The position numbers and the translations under genes are program-made. A stretch of DNA of 64,000 nt from Paralvinella palmiformis (Eukaryota > Annelida > Polychaeta > Terebellida > Alvinellidae): assembly GCA_025642065.1 (NCBI GenBank), contig JAODUP010000091.1:820501-884500 (forward strand), in the 5' to 3' direction. Below, one piece after another: positions 23,706-36,900 of this stretch. Each line of letters begins with the position of its first letter. Positions within the stretch are counted from its first letter, which is position 1. The notes under the pieces were generated by a model. The model made no database searches, was not told the origin of the DNA, and saw nothing but the letters and a program-made list of their open reading frames with translations.

Positions 23706-25186
23706 ATTTTCTTTACCAGCTAATATTTTATCTTGTCTGTTAGGGTTTCTTCTTCGTCCTGTATAATTTTGTCTGATATATTATTGTGTCTCCAATTACA
23801 AGTTTTTTTCAGACTATCCGGTCCTGTGATAAATAACTGGAATGAATACGATTTGGATCTATCAGTTGCGTTGTCCTTTTGGTGGAACTGAAATGCCAAT
23901 ATTCCAGACGAAGTGGTTTTTTTTCGATGCACGCCAACAAATAATAACTGATTATTAACTGCGGTGTTATTTCCATCACGTGATTGGCTGAGCTTCAAAT
24001 TTGGTTCACCCATCGCTATGCAATCTCAACTTAAGTGGCAAATATATGAATGTATTAGATATCGTTGTTGCTCATTGCTTGTTAAGACAAATTAATTTGT
24101 TCCTATTTGTGGTGTCCGTCGGCGCGTGAACTACTTCTCCGATTATGTGGATCAGAGCTGTAGGTGTACTTTAGCAATTAATGCGATGCCTGTCTAGATT
24201 TAATGCCATTCGTGTGATTAAGTTATAAAAATTTGTTTTCAATCAGTCCATTTATTCACTCACCGAACGGGATGTCATACAATAGCTGCGGAGTTATTAT
24301 ATATTTAGTAACTGCAAGTATCGGAATTTTGCTGTTCAGGATCTGACCGCAAGAGTTCTCGGCCATTGTTTCAGCCAGCAATTGCACAATGACGTCACAG
24401 ACCGCCCCACCGCATGTAATGCTATCGAAATGTATAAAATACTAATGTACTTGAAGTGGGCAATATTGATAAAATAACCCAACTGAATCACCAGTTTTCC
24501 ATACACGAAATCGATAAAATAAAACCTTTCCGTCACTTTTAACTACGTCATATTCTTTTACCATGAAAGTATAGAACTGTTAATAAATTCTATGCCATTA
24601 GCTACGCCATTACATTTGTTAGTATTTGAGGGGGGAACACTCCGTTGAAAACAGGACAAATCACAGCCTCGGAACAGATTTACATTTTATAGCCCGATTT
24701 CGATAAAGCGCCATCTAGCGAAATGTTGTTTCTACGTAAAGCCACGTTACCGCATTAATAATAACAGACAAGATATGGAACATTTTATTTTTTAGATTAA
24801 TGTATGTATAGTTGTATTTAGATTTATGGAGGTAGGTTTCGAAGGATGTTTAGATATGTTGATGCTCTGTGCCTGTTGCCTCTTACTATGTACCCTAAAA
24901 CACACACAATCAATCAAAAGGACTGGCCAGATATCACACATAGCTTGTCTGTATTTATTCATTCTGCCGACGAATAGTTGAGAAGTTATACTGACCATTA
25001 TATATGCCAGTGCTATTCACAAACTGTCACACACCCACACACACAAGTCGAAGTCCGCAATTGCTGTATACTGCACACGTTTGCATATTTTATTCAACAT
25101 AATAAGATTTTCCTGCTTATAACAACATCAATCGTCAAACTGGTATCGGTAATAATAACGGCAGAGTTAAATACAACAGGAGCAGC

Positions 25187-25651
25187 TAGGAGACTAAAAG
25201 TAAAACAAACCCAAACACACAGATCCACTGTGAATACATCGACAGACTAGCAGAAACACGGATCGTTCACAACGGAAGTGACGCGCCAAAATGTCCCCCA
25301 ACAACGCAAACCTTTCACTTCTACGAAAGTTCCATCCGGAAAACGAATAACCCCAGCGATGTCGTCCCAGTAGCCGATAGTTTTCCAACCGGCTGGAAGC
25401 GATCCGTGTTAAATAAATGTGGCTCCGTATACATTGTACTGCCGTTAGGAAGTGATATACATGTTGATTTCGGCGTTGAAGTCGCCCACGTCTATAGCGA
25501 GTACGATATCAAAATAGTGGTTTTAATTAAATCGAATACATTGTTGACGGCGGCAAATCGGTTAACATTTAGTAGGATTATAATTGGGGTTTTTTTTAAT
25601 ACAAAAAGCAAGGATACTGGCTGTACAAACAGATTATTACCTGAATCTTAA
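25187..25651 (+). CDS. Open frame with weak MBD/TAM-like segment, unknown
   Basis: About 154 codons are open between stops. The middle part, FPTGWKRSVLNKCGSVYIV followed by LPLGSDIHV, loosely follows the GWxRxV...G..vYYxsPxG pattern of MBD/TAM domains. There is no Met near the beginning (first Met at 25406 is a non-ATG reading), and no splice or neighbour support. The opposite strand is also open over part of it (SLPAGWKTIGYWDD). It may be an old gene fragment or chance. Confidence 0.15.
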
Positions 25652-28600
25652 AATAATTTGTCTTGCATAACACTTTGTTGTTGTTACCACGAGACGCTAC
25701 AACCGTATGTAGGCACAGAGAAGGAGAATCACGCGGATTGTTGAGAACAAACGCCAAAGCAAAATATATGTTCAGATTTCGGCCAAGATTAATATTTTAC
25801 TGCGTTGACATCGTAAAAATCGCCCTTCAACTGCCTACAGAATTTAACGCCTGCATCTCCATTTGTATAACAACGAGACCAAGTCAAATAGTGAAAACCA
25901 ACCATTCAAATAGCATTAATGTACCACACACACACCACGTCCACCTACTCATGAACATAACAAAGTTTCTGATGTCAGGAAGGTAAGATTAATTGAGGTA
26001 TCCCTGAGTTTTTAGATGGAAAACAAAAGAACAAGAGATGTAACTCACGAGATGCCATAACTCGGACGAAGCGCCACGGGGAGCTCGTAGTTCAGAAGCC
26101 ACATTTCACGGCCATCCATAACTCGTCACCACACCACAACGACTGACGAGCAACAGCCGACGATGCGCTCTAACCGATCGCAAGTTGCAGCATGCCAACA
26201 CTGACAATCCACAACATAATCAGCTATTGGCCGCGATTCGCCAAAACTCGCAGTAAACTGCGCCTCACCCATCACTTACGCAGACAAAAGAAATCCTTCG
26301 GATGTCCAATCGAAGTTTTACAGAAACCATTAACTTCTTGAACTCGTCACATGCTATAAAATACGATCGGATAACAAGTCCGTAAGGGGTTACTCTAAAC
26401 AATCTAGAGATCGAAGTAAACGTGTGCCGTATGACGACTTAATGGCAAGAGATGTAGACTAGAATGCGATGGGTTCCTGGTCTTTATTTATTTTAAATCT
26501 CCGCAATTTCTTGCTAATCAACGAATGCAGGCCGAGTATCTCCTTTGAACGAAGTGGATTTGCTATCCCACAGTTCTCTGGCAATAGTCGTGGTACCAGC
26601 AAGCGCTACCCTTTGTCCACGTTGAGGCCAGATGAGGATCGCCAGCCACCGACTTTAGCCGTGTTCTCACGACGACGTGATGGTCAAGTTGTTTATTTCT
26701 ATCGGGAACGGACAGATAAATCACCACACATACACGCACACGCACGCCCGCAATCACACGCCCACGATAACTGACCAGACATTAAATGTCATAGCAGAAG
26801 AGTTCGTTTGTTCGAACTATATCTCCTAACGAATAGCCACGTAAACATGATTTATCATTGTCTGTGCCCTTTTATCCACAACCACTGTGTACACAGATAC
26901 AACCACATACGAGTGTGTGTAAACGCGGGCGCGCGCAAAATTATAGTTCAGTTAAATAACGCTGTAGTGATATGTATAGATAACATGACGGCATTTTGTC
27001 TCTTCCTGTGAAGCCTACAGTTAGTCAGTCAATCAGTATATGATAAATATTTAACTGAAAGATCCAGCATTGTCTGTAGCAACTTCCCTCTTCACACACA
27101 CACACGCGCACGGAGAGAGTGGGGAGTCCGAGCTCTGTCTCACACCACAGAACTCGCCTTTCGAATTATGAATACGATCGAAACACGTTATAATCCCGAC
27201 ACAAACATTATAACACGAAAGAAATAGTTTCCAATAAAAACATTATCAAGTAAAACTATTATTACATTGTAGCGTGAAGAGACCGGACACATATCGAATT
27301 GGTATTACACTAAATGACGAAGTGATTTCACTGAAGAGTTTACACTTAGCCTATGCTCGGGGGTTCAGTATCTAGACAGCTGAAGTGTATAACAACTTGT
27401 ATAGCCCAATTTCCAGTCGAATAGTTCCAGTCTCCCTTATAATACGTAAGAATCTACTTGGCTTTGGGGTTTAAGGAGACCACTCTAAATAACAATTCGC
27501 TCACACTCACTTGCTGACCCACCCAACCAACCAACCACCTTTATGACGAGGTTACACACAGTACATTACCCAACGTTATCATAGTAGGCGAAATGCAATA
27601 TCCGTACGGTCCCTGGATGACTGCTCCAGACTAGACAATCAGCTTATTGGATTCTTGAGCCAGTGCCCTTTCACAGACTCACCACGAACCGTAAGTTCTG
27701 TACTCTTGTCGGTGCCGCAACATAACAAGTTGAACGTCACGAACATCGACGACACCACCAACAACAATAACAGCCAGGCTTTGAGAGGGAAACGCTCTGA
27801 TTACAATACACCCCAAAAAATGTACCAAACTGGCCTGATGACTGAGAGCTGATAAGTCTATTGTATTTCAGTACAAGTAAAACGCACTCCGAGTGAGTGG
27901 GACGTTTTACTTGCGGCGCTAGTCTCGTGCGGAACATCTCCTCGAGGACCGCCCCCCCCCCCCCGAGAAATGCTTCCGACCCGCGAGATCATAATCGTCT
28001 TTAACTCGTCAGAGAGACGCCAATCGAGCATCGAAGTCGCCCGCTAACGATTAAAATCGGAGCTCCTTCCTTTCCGATGGTCACGCAATGACACGAAAAT
28101 TATAACTTCTGAAACTAATCTAAACTTATCTGTTTGAGAAACCGTGCAATCTGAAGAGAACTACCCCCCCTCCCAACATAGCAGACTACGGAGGGGAGGT
28201 AAAATAACATACGACAAGAATAATGTCATACAATTTACACCCAAAAACGTCCTACAGTCCAAAGTAAGGCCTATTAAAGCCTTCCATATACACAGCAAAA
28301 AATCTCTAATAATAACTAATGATAAATTTCTAATTAATAAGTGTGTGTCTGTGTGTACGTTTTACAAAAACATTTCGAACATCGACAACGATTTTACCAA
28401 TTATATATATATGCCTACATGCACACCACATAAATTCATTAATTGTAAACGAATTACATAAAATTACATCTTAGTGCGACTTTGATAACAAATGTTCCGC
28501 CGACGTTCTTCAGTTGCGTTACCCCCCACCCCCCTCTAAATATTAAGTAACAGACAAAGCTGTTGTTTTAGAAATACAAAAACCAAAACAACAGTGGTAA

Positions 28601-28881
28601 TTTTGAAAAATGCTTTTGAAAATCCAAAATCGGACAGACCAGTTGGATTATTCCGGTTAAAAGACCAAATCGAATGCTTCAACCTGTGGCCAACAACACA
28701 CTGAAGTTCATACGGTACGACGCACGAACGAGTAAAAAAAATATACAAAAACGTATTTTTTTCACTGGTATACATCACTGTAACATTTACACCAATGAAC
28801 ATAACCTGATTACATTAACTAACATCATCTATGTGTAGCAGATATTGAAATAGCATGAAATTATACTGAGAATTAAAAAAA

Positions 28882-28885
<4 letters not shown>

Positions 28886-28919
<34 letters not shown>
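28886..28919. repeat. (AT)n microsatellite
   Basis: About 16 AT units. Confidence 0.95.
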
Positions 28920-28924
<5 letters not shown>

Positions 28925-30065
28925 GCAACCAACAACATATGATACGATTTAGTTCTACGTGTGTTGATCTTGAGTTTGGTGAGACACATCATTAGCAGGA
29001 TGGCAGAACCCTATGGGGGGGGGGCTGGTAGACCTTTCCAGGTCCAGGGGTTGGTTCCAGGTAAGACTGATAGCAGCGTGGGCAATTCCCCTAAGATAAC
29101 AAATTCGTCCAATATTCCAGTATTGTAGTTTCAAACTTAGGATAAAACATGGAACAATTTCCTATCGGTTTCTAGATTCTGTTGGATCTTCATTGACATT
29201 CCATCATGTGTTTCCATACAAATACATTTGGTATAATGTGGCAATTCTGGATTAAAAGAAAGGTCTACACAGCCAATTTAGCATGACGCCTCTCAGATTG
29301 TGCACACTTGGTTACGGCGCAGTCACCTAGGTAATGTTGATTGGCTCCGGCCATATATATCGGCGAATAATTCAGAACGCGAAACGTGACTGCACTAAAA
29401 TGCAAACTAAACTACATTGCAGGTTAAGTTTAAAATCGGTGCACGATTAACAATTTATAAATATATCTTATACATGCTTTATATACGTATTTTGATCTCA
29501 CTCCAGCAAGAAAAGTCTGTCGATAGGAGTGGGCAAATTGCGGGAATGAAATGTTTTTTTAGGTAAACACGTCTTACTCGTACGTTAAGCGGGCAGCTTT
29601 TCTAACCGGAAAACCTCTAGATTGGGAAAGATCTGTAGAACCCCTCAACAAGAAGTCTGCCTTTAAAACCCCTGGGTAAATCTATCACAGTTAAAATATT
29701 CAGATTGTGTACACGGGTACCAGGTGATAACGTTCACTGATGCTTTTCTATTGTTGGACATCTGTCGTCTAAGGGAACTTGTAACTGAAACTTAACAAAA
29801 AAAGTTTGTCTTGTGACCAAAAGAAATCCCAGTTGAGACGAAGCACGAGGCCAACTGATATTTGCCATCTGCTGATGAGTGATGTAGTTACGTTTCAACA
29901 ACAACAACAACAACAACAACGTCGCAAAGATTAACAGCTGCAGAAACGCAGAAAATATGAGCTCGCGAGAAATAACAATCTTTAACCAAATGTAGCGTCG
30001 GAGTGTTTAAAACAACAAAAAACAATGGCCAGAGTGATCTCTAATTGGTTTAGAATTATCTCGGA

Positions 30066-30320
30066 TCATTCGTCGTCCGTTTCGTCTTCACTGGATAGAG
30101 TGACGGCGTTCACACCGGGTGGGGCAGTGGTGCCGTGAGGGCCGCGCGAGGTCGTCGACTGGATGACGTGGGCCAGACGGCGGTAATGGTCGAGCCATTC
30201 GTTGACCATGTGGCGTACAAGGCCAGATGGCTTCGTCAAGCGTTGTTGTGCCACCAACAAACCGCCGCTCGTAACACAAACATCCATCCAGTTCTTTAAC
30301 AGGTTCTCCTCATGACCCAA
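30066..30320 (-). CDS. ZRANB1: ZRANB1 coding exon 7 (terminal)
   Basis: Acceptor atgttag. It encodes the last 84 residues, LGHEENLLKNWMDVCVTSGG to an acidic SSEDETDDE end and TGA at 30068-30066, matching the C-terminal helix EWLDCCVTEGG of vertebrate TRABID. Confidence 0.93.
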   Translation of the reverse strand: MGHEENLLKNWMDVCVTSGGLLVAQQRLTKPSGLVRHMVNEWLDHYRRLAHVIQSTTSRGPHGTTAPPGVNAVTLSSEDETDDE

Positions 30321-33300
30321 CTAACATTTGAAAAGACAAAACAGGGTATATATAAATATTATATATTATATGTGAATGCACACACACACACACACACACA
30401 AACACATACAAGTTCTAACAGAAAGCTGTTATCTAGTTTTCTTTAAGAATGAAAGCAAACACAAACATAATCCATATTGTGAGAAAGTTCCTAACTTCCT
30501 TGTTCATGATAGAGAGGTCAATCTGATATGAAGTAATTGACATCGTAATAAGAACTGAACCTAGAGCTCAGAATGTCATTACTTCACACTAGAACTATTG
30601 CCACTCAGTGTTGGTTGGCTCGCAAGACAGGATTACAATCAGTAAACGGGGTGGGTTCCAAACTGGCAACAAGACCTGTAGCCTGAGTCCATGAGATGAA
30701 CAAATTATACAGGATGGGTGGGGACTTCAACGGCTGAACATTCATCAACTTTCTAATCTAGAAGTGATGTAGTCTGTCGATGCTTGTCACGGACAAATAT
30801 CAGCGTAAACAGCCAGCTATTTGACACCTCATTTTTGCCAGCATTCTACAGAGTATGATCCCTCCACACCCAAGTACAGCGATTATCGAATAAACCACCA
30901 AATTTAATTGTCAGTCAGCACGAAATGTACCGTGTACAAGCACACTGCCTGGGTACACATCTAAAATTTCCCAGACTGAGTTCATTTAATTAACTTTTGT
31001 TTAGAATTTTATTGGTGTATTTTGAGAAAGAGAGAGATTTCAGGTGGGTTCAGTGAGAGTTAAATGAAAGATGATATTGTTATTGGGAAAGTTCTCCGAG
31101 AAAAGAAAAGTAGTAGCTTCAAGGTCACACTTTCGTGCACATGGCTGGGTGAACAACTTCCAAAGATAACCTCCCAGTCATAGAGGTCGCAGGCCACATG
31201 TGTTACCACTTTGGCCAAGGAGACATCCCTGAGGTAAAACAGCAATGTCTGCTTCATGTTTTCGATGATGGGTGGAATTGAAATATAGCTTGGATTTGAA
31301 CCCAGATGTTGGAAATAAGTAGCCAATCACACCATACCCGCTAGGCCATTTTAGCATCAATAGTCTGTTTGTGAATGCTTTCATTCTGACACTTGATGTG
31401 CTTCTACGGGATAAGATGCCTCCACTGAAAATTGTACAGTCATCGCAAAACCTGATGATTCTAAGCATTTGCAAAATTCATCTCGTACCATTTATACGCA
31501 GACCTTTATTGTAACTTTTATATGCATAAATGATGGTTTATATCATGAAAGTCGATTAAAATATTATGACTCTTTGGGAAGATATATGTGAGTCTACACC
31601 ACCGTTGTCAATGAAGCTCACACTGAGAACAATAAAGACACTACATATGTCATATGGTAGAAAATTTTACAAAAAATAACAAACACATAATGTTTACACG
31701 TTTCAACCAATAACATTTCGGATGTAATACCTCAGATCGTGACAGAAAATGTAACGGCAGTAGTTTGCCTTCGTAGTCCATCAGCGGTAGATAGGCAATC
31801 TGGGCGTCATCGTTGTTGTCAAGGTGAGCGCCAGCACCGACGTTGTCGCACGTATCTATCTCCATGGCAACCAACGCAGAGAAGTGGCCTCTAGTGTATC
31901 CCAGAGCAATGGGCGTCCTCCAACAAAAACTCTGCTCCCACAATAACGGCAGGTAGACGCCTGGAGTTAACAAGACACACGAGGTAAAATAAGTCCATCG
32001 AAAAACCGACTCATGCCGATAGGAGCACAAAACTGATATTTTTCATTTTCACACCAGATGCTAGCACTGCATCAGCATCTGATCAATTTATATACATGAA
32101 TATCAACCATAAAAATATTCACAGAGCTAGATGAAAGAGTGACACACATTGTTAAAAATGTAATGAAAGGAATGTGCCTCGTGATAGATTTCCAATCTCT
32201 GACTTTATTACTACTCTATGTTAACAGAGACACACACACACACACACACCGACCTTGGAACCTGGCTAAGCCTATGTTCTCTCCGCGGAAAGTCTTCACA
32301 TATTTAATGCCGTATACGATGACAGGACGTCTGAGGATATGCGCCAAAGCGAATATATGTATCTGCTCCAGAGATGAACCTGGATTAAACATAGAGTAGT
32401 GTATTATTTATTCAGGATAAAGAATGGCCAACTTGTGCCAGCTTGTGGTAGACAGTGACAACTATTGTCATGTTGTTAAGCTAATCTCTTTGTCTGTTCG
32501 CATCATTCATTCTCGCTCATCTGGATGAAGAAAGCGTGTATGCTCCAGTTTTACAGGTAGGGATGAGCGTGTCCTTTGACACAAGTCTACCTGCCTATTT
32601 AACTCTATATCGATCAGTTTGTCTTTCTCTGTCTAAGTTTTTGTGTTTCGTGGAGAATCCCCAGGCTGTCGCTTATTCAGCACAGCCTCTATGTTGGAGT
32701 GGTTGAGAAATTTCCTCCCCCACCACTCACAGGGGAGCAGTACGGAAAGATGGAGCCGAAATACCCTGAGGGTGGTCACTGCCAGAATGTTTTACATCCC
32801 CAGGGGGTCTTTAACATTCCCATTTTTATTTCTATTAATTGAGTGGAGATGGCAGCGTCATTTATCCACGATCTTCTGAGCTGAGAAATTAATCTCAGGA
32901 AAAGGTTTCAACCTCTTGCTGGGATCGAACCTGTGACCTTTGGCACCAAGTGCCGAGTGTTTAACTGCTAGGCCATCTGGAGCTCACTTCCTCTGTCTAT
33001 CGTTGTTCTGTCTGTCTATAGCTAATTTGGAAAATAATATTCTCTAGCCTATCTATACATTAACGATGCATACACAGAATCCTATGAGTTGCTGATGTTA
33101 TATTTTTAGAGGGTGGCAATTTACACATTGGGCTACTTTTAGAAGAATCACAAGGTTTTCATTCATCAAATTCATCCAACCAAGCCTTCAAAATAAACAA
33201 CTGATTTTCTGTTGTTCAGTGCTGATATTTCCACAACCATCCAGACATCTTATAATAATAATAATAATATCTGACATTTATATAACGCCCTATCCGGCTA

Positions 33301-33896
33301 GATAGCTGCTCTAAGGCCCTTTACAATATTATTATACCCGACTCAGACCTGTTCCAATCCAGGATACATCTCAACTCCCAAGGAAGCATACAAAACATGC
33401 TGCCATTAAAGGCTCAAAGCGTTACTCGAACACATAACCATCACCTCCTGTCGGGGCCTCATTTTTATGGATGAGTGAACCAGTCGCCAACACGACAGCA
33501 TTACAGCTCTGGAGCCTCAAACCCGCGACCTTTCGGCTACGAGTCATATGCTCTAACTAACTGTGCTATCATGGCTCAACGCTCTTGTCAATTTGCATAT
33601 TCACAAGCCTTGAAGAATACAATTGATCATTACGGAAGGGCAAGCTGTATCTTTCTCTTTAACAATTTACTGGTTTCCCTTTTGTGACCCAAAAAGAATA
33701 TTTGTAGTCTGCGATGAAATGTTGTAAACTTTAACACCAAACAGTCCAAAACAGGTGGACAATCAATGATGAAGAATGAGAAAAACTTATTATTTTGATG
33801 GTTTGATGGTGAATTTGAGAACCAATAAATAATTTGCATACATTTTACAGACAGGCAGGCAGGCAGGCAGGCAGGCAGACAGACACACACACACAC

Positions 33897-33933
<37 letters not shown>

Positions 33934-36900
33934 AGACAGACAGACAGACATAGAATTTCACATCAAATGTATTTTTTTCGACCACTACATCTAACCATCT
34001 GATCATTTGTCTATACATGTGTCCATCGATCTGTTATCAATAATACTGTCAACACATCTGTCTATCAAGTAATCTTACCAGGTTCAGAAGCCAGGTTTAG
34101 TAGACTAGCCCAATCCTGTCTCCACTGACTTTCATCCAGTGAGAAGTTTAACTCCTGCGCCTGCATTGCTTCTGTGTCTTTCCAACGTGGATAAAACCTA
34201 ATCAGTAAAATAGAAAATTCCAACAAATGAAGAATGTGTGAGTTACTGAATTAAATTCAATGACACACACATCCTTCATTTGATTGAATGATCAAATGAA
34301 TGTCTAACAATCATTCAAATGGAATTATATCATCTCAAGATTATTTCAAAGTTTACTAGCCGGTGGAGTCTATATATGTGTATCATGAACAATGATGACC
34401 ACGATGATGATGATGGTGGTGGTTATTTCTTTCTCAGGTAAATTACTATATTTGATCATTCATTTTGATGAATAAGCCTGAAGCGTGATGACGTCAAAAA
34501 TCAAAACAAACCAGCTGCGCTTTGCATTGTGGTCCGCTGAGCGATAATACCGTCATAATCCCGCCATTTTAATCTTAAACGTCAGTGTTCCGGATCTGTT
34601 ATAATCATGCCAAAAACTAACTGTAACAATATTTTTGTTGATGATGGCATTTTACAAGGCGAAATATTTCATTCAAAGGAAATTACTTTTAGCATTTTAA
34701 ATGGATATGAAAGACCATCAGTGTGCCACTTTTGGTAAATTTTTAAAAATTTCTGAATTGATCTCAACTCACTTTTCTTGTGTGTTATGGTAAAATACAC
34801 ATGGCAATGTTTATAAGGAAGTATGTGTATTCCAGACACAAATATAGTCACCAATGGCAACACTGTAGCCCCAACAGGGATACAAATCATTCATGCAAAT
34901 TTCATACATTCATCAGATGTTTACACTGTGAACAAGTAAACTGCATAACACTTTTAACAGGTGAAAATGTAAACTCGTGGTCGCCATCTGGTGAGCTCCA
35001 GAGGAAATACAGGTGTGGGGTAGTAAACTCCAAACATACAGTGCTAGGCTGATACCATAAGTTGGTAAGATAACAGTTTACGGATGAAAGGTATTCAGAA
35101 TATTTGATGTGGGAGTTCAGTTGAGTCGTTTAGCCTCAATGCTGGCCACACCTGGGTCATACGGCTGAACAGAGGGTCACTCAAGGGAAACAAATCCCTC
35201 CCCAAAACCCAGGAATAAGCCGGTTTCGAACCCACAAATCTGGCATCCTGCAGGAGTGCTATAACTACTGCACCATCCGAATGCCCTACGGCAAGTGTAC
35301 GAATGACGACATATTAATCTTACACCCGAAACACATGATTCAGGCAGAATATCATTAATTAACACTGATATACAAACACCTGGTTATCTGCTCAGATACA
35401 ACATCCAGATACAAAAACCAAGATTTTCACAAAAATACTAGTCCACAGGTAGACAGGAAACTTGGATCTTTCTCTATTATCTCATCAACACCAGAGTAAG
35501 GGAGCTATATTATTCTATATTAATATCCAACTTACATGTGAGCTCCTTCAGACAAGCTATCGGCGAGAGCTCGTCTGAGCGTGTTGTCCCTGTCCATAAT
35601 GCCCCACGTCACCTGTAGTACGGAGTCCAGCAGACAGTCACCGGCCGTCCTGTTCCACAAAGCGTACAGTCTGCTGCCAAGACGTTCTGTTATCTCACAG
35701 CTCCAGTTAACAACTGGTTCTTCATCTTCTAGTTCTGATCATGATAACAAGCAACAGAAACGTGTAAATCATACACACACAAACACATACACACACACAC
35801 AGACACCAATAAATCACAGCTTCACTTCACTGAGGGGCAACTTCATGGAGAAACGTCCCACAAACACAGGTATGAGTCGGATACGAACCCACAACTTGGC
35901 GGTTTGCAGTGCAACGCTTTAACCATTGTTCCACTACCATAGAGGCGCCCAATCATTCATAAAGAAAGCATTCACTGCATGCACCAACAATTTTCAGCTG
36001 GACAATGGGCAATGTTGACACAAAAGAACTAAATTCTGGTTACCATGACAAACAATTTACTGGATAATTTATTGTTGACATTTATCCATAGATATTCATC
36101 TAACAGGACTAGTAAACGCTCGCCTATTAATACTGCTATCTTGGAAAAACTAAACGTGTTAAAATTCTGCTTCCTCAGAGCACAACCTGTTGGAAGCACA
36201 CCTGGTCGGTCCATAAAGGCAGGTGATCTCTAGAGGCAGATATTGCTCTCTATAATGAATGACTGGTAATAAAATCAAGGAATTGTTATGTTGTTCTAAA
36301 GTGTGGTCTCTTATGGCAGGAGACGCCTGTAATGGAAATACAGTTATTTGGCAGGTGATTTATATTCAACTCTGAGATACAACATGATTGTTATAGCTAC
36401 TACTTTGGAGAATGTTTTCTCTCAGTATGTCAGTGACATCGACCCCACGTACAAATCTTCACAGTGTGTGTGAATTTGGCCGACGGGCCATTTTAGAATT
36501 ATAATCAAAACTGTAAAAATTACGAACTGAATTCGATCAATCCTGGAGTTGGCACAGATACGATGCACAAAATAATTGTTTCATTACATCAAAAAGGTTG
36601 AATTCTATTTGCTGAATGATTACGTAAACATGACAAAATCGTCTATCCTAAAACAATTTAACCCGAATAAGCCACCATTAATCATTTTACAATAAGCTCT
36701 GTTGCTGGAAAAATGTTATTTCTTTGAAAACTCCAACAAATGTACGATGGTAGGTAGCCAAAAACACAAAAGCTCACCCCGTAAAAAAATAACAGTCTAA
36801 TTCAATATTAAAGATGTAAACAAACAGCAGGCTATTTTAACAAAAAGGAAGTGTAAACGTTAATGAGAAAAACCGGTATAAAAAATGTGAAAACGCACGC

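Larger units (their letters stand above)
22745..30065. other. Intergenic; no confident gene. 3' flank/UTR of ZRANB1 at right end
   Basis: Mixed sequence with a SINE at 23543, AT microsatellites at 23486-23509 and 28886-28919, a CRE palindrome at 24390, an open frame at 25187-25651, C and G homopolymer runs at about 27950 and 29018, and (GTT)n at 29898-29920. The part just left of 30066 should be ZRANB1 3' UTR, but no convincing polyadenylation hexamer was found. Confidence 0.5.

Noticed and set aside
23720..24013. 97-codon minus-strand frame starting MGEPNLKLSQSRDG
   Set aside because: No domain, no splice or promoter support, and composition like the surrounding intergenic sequence.
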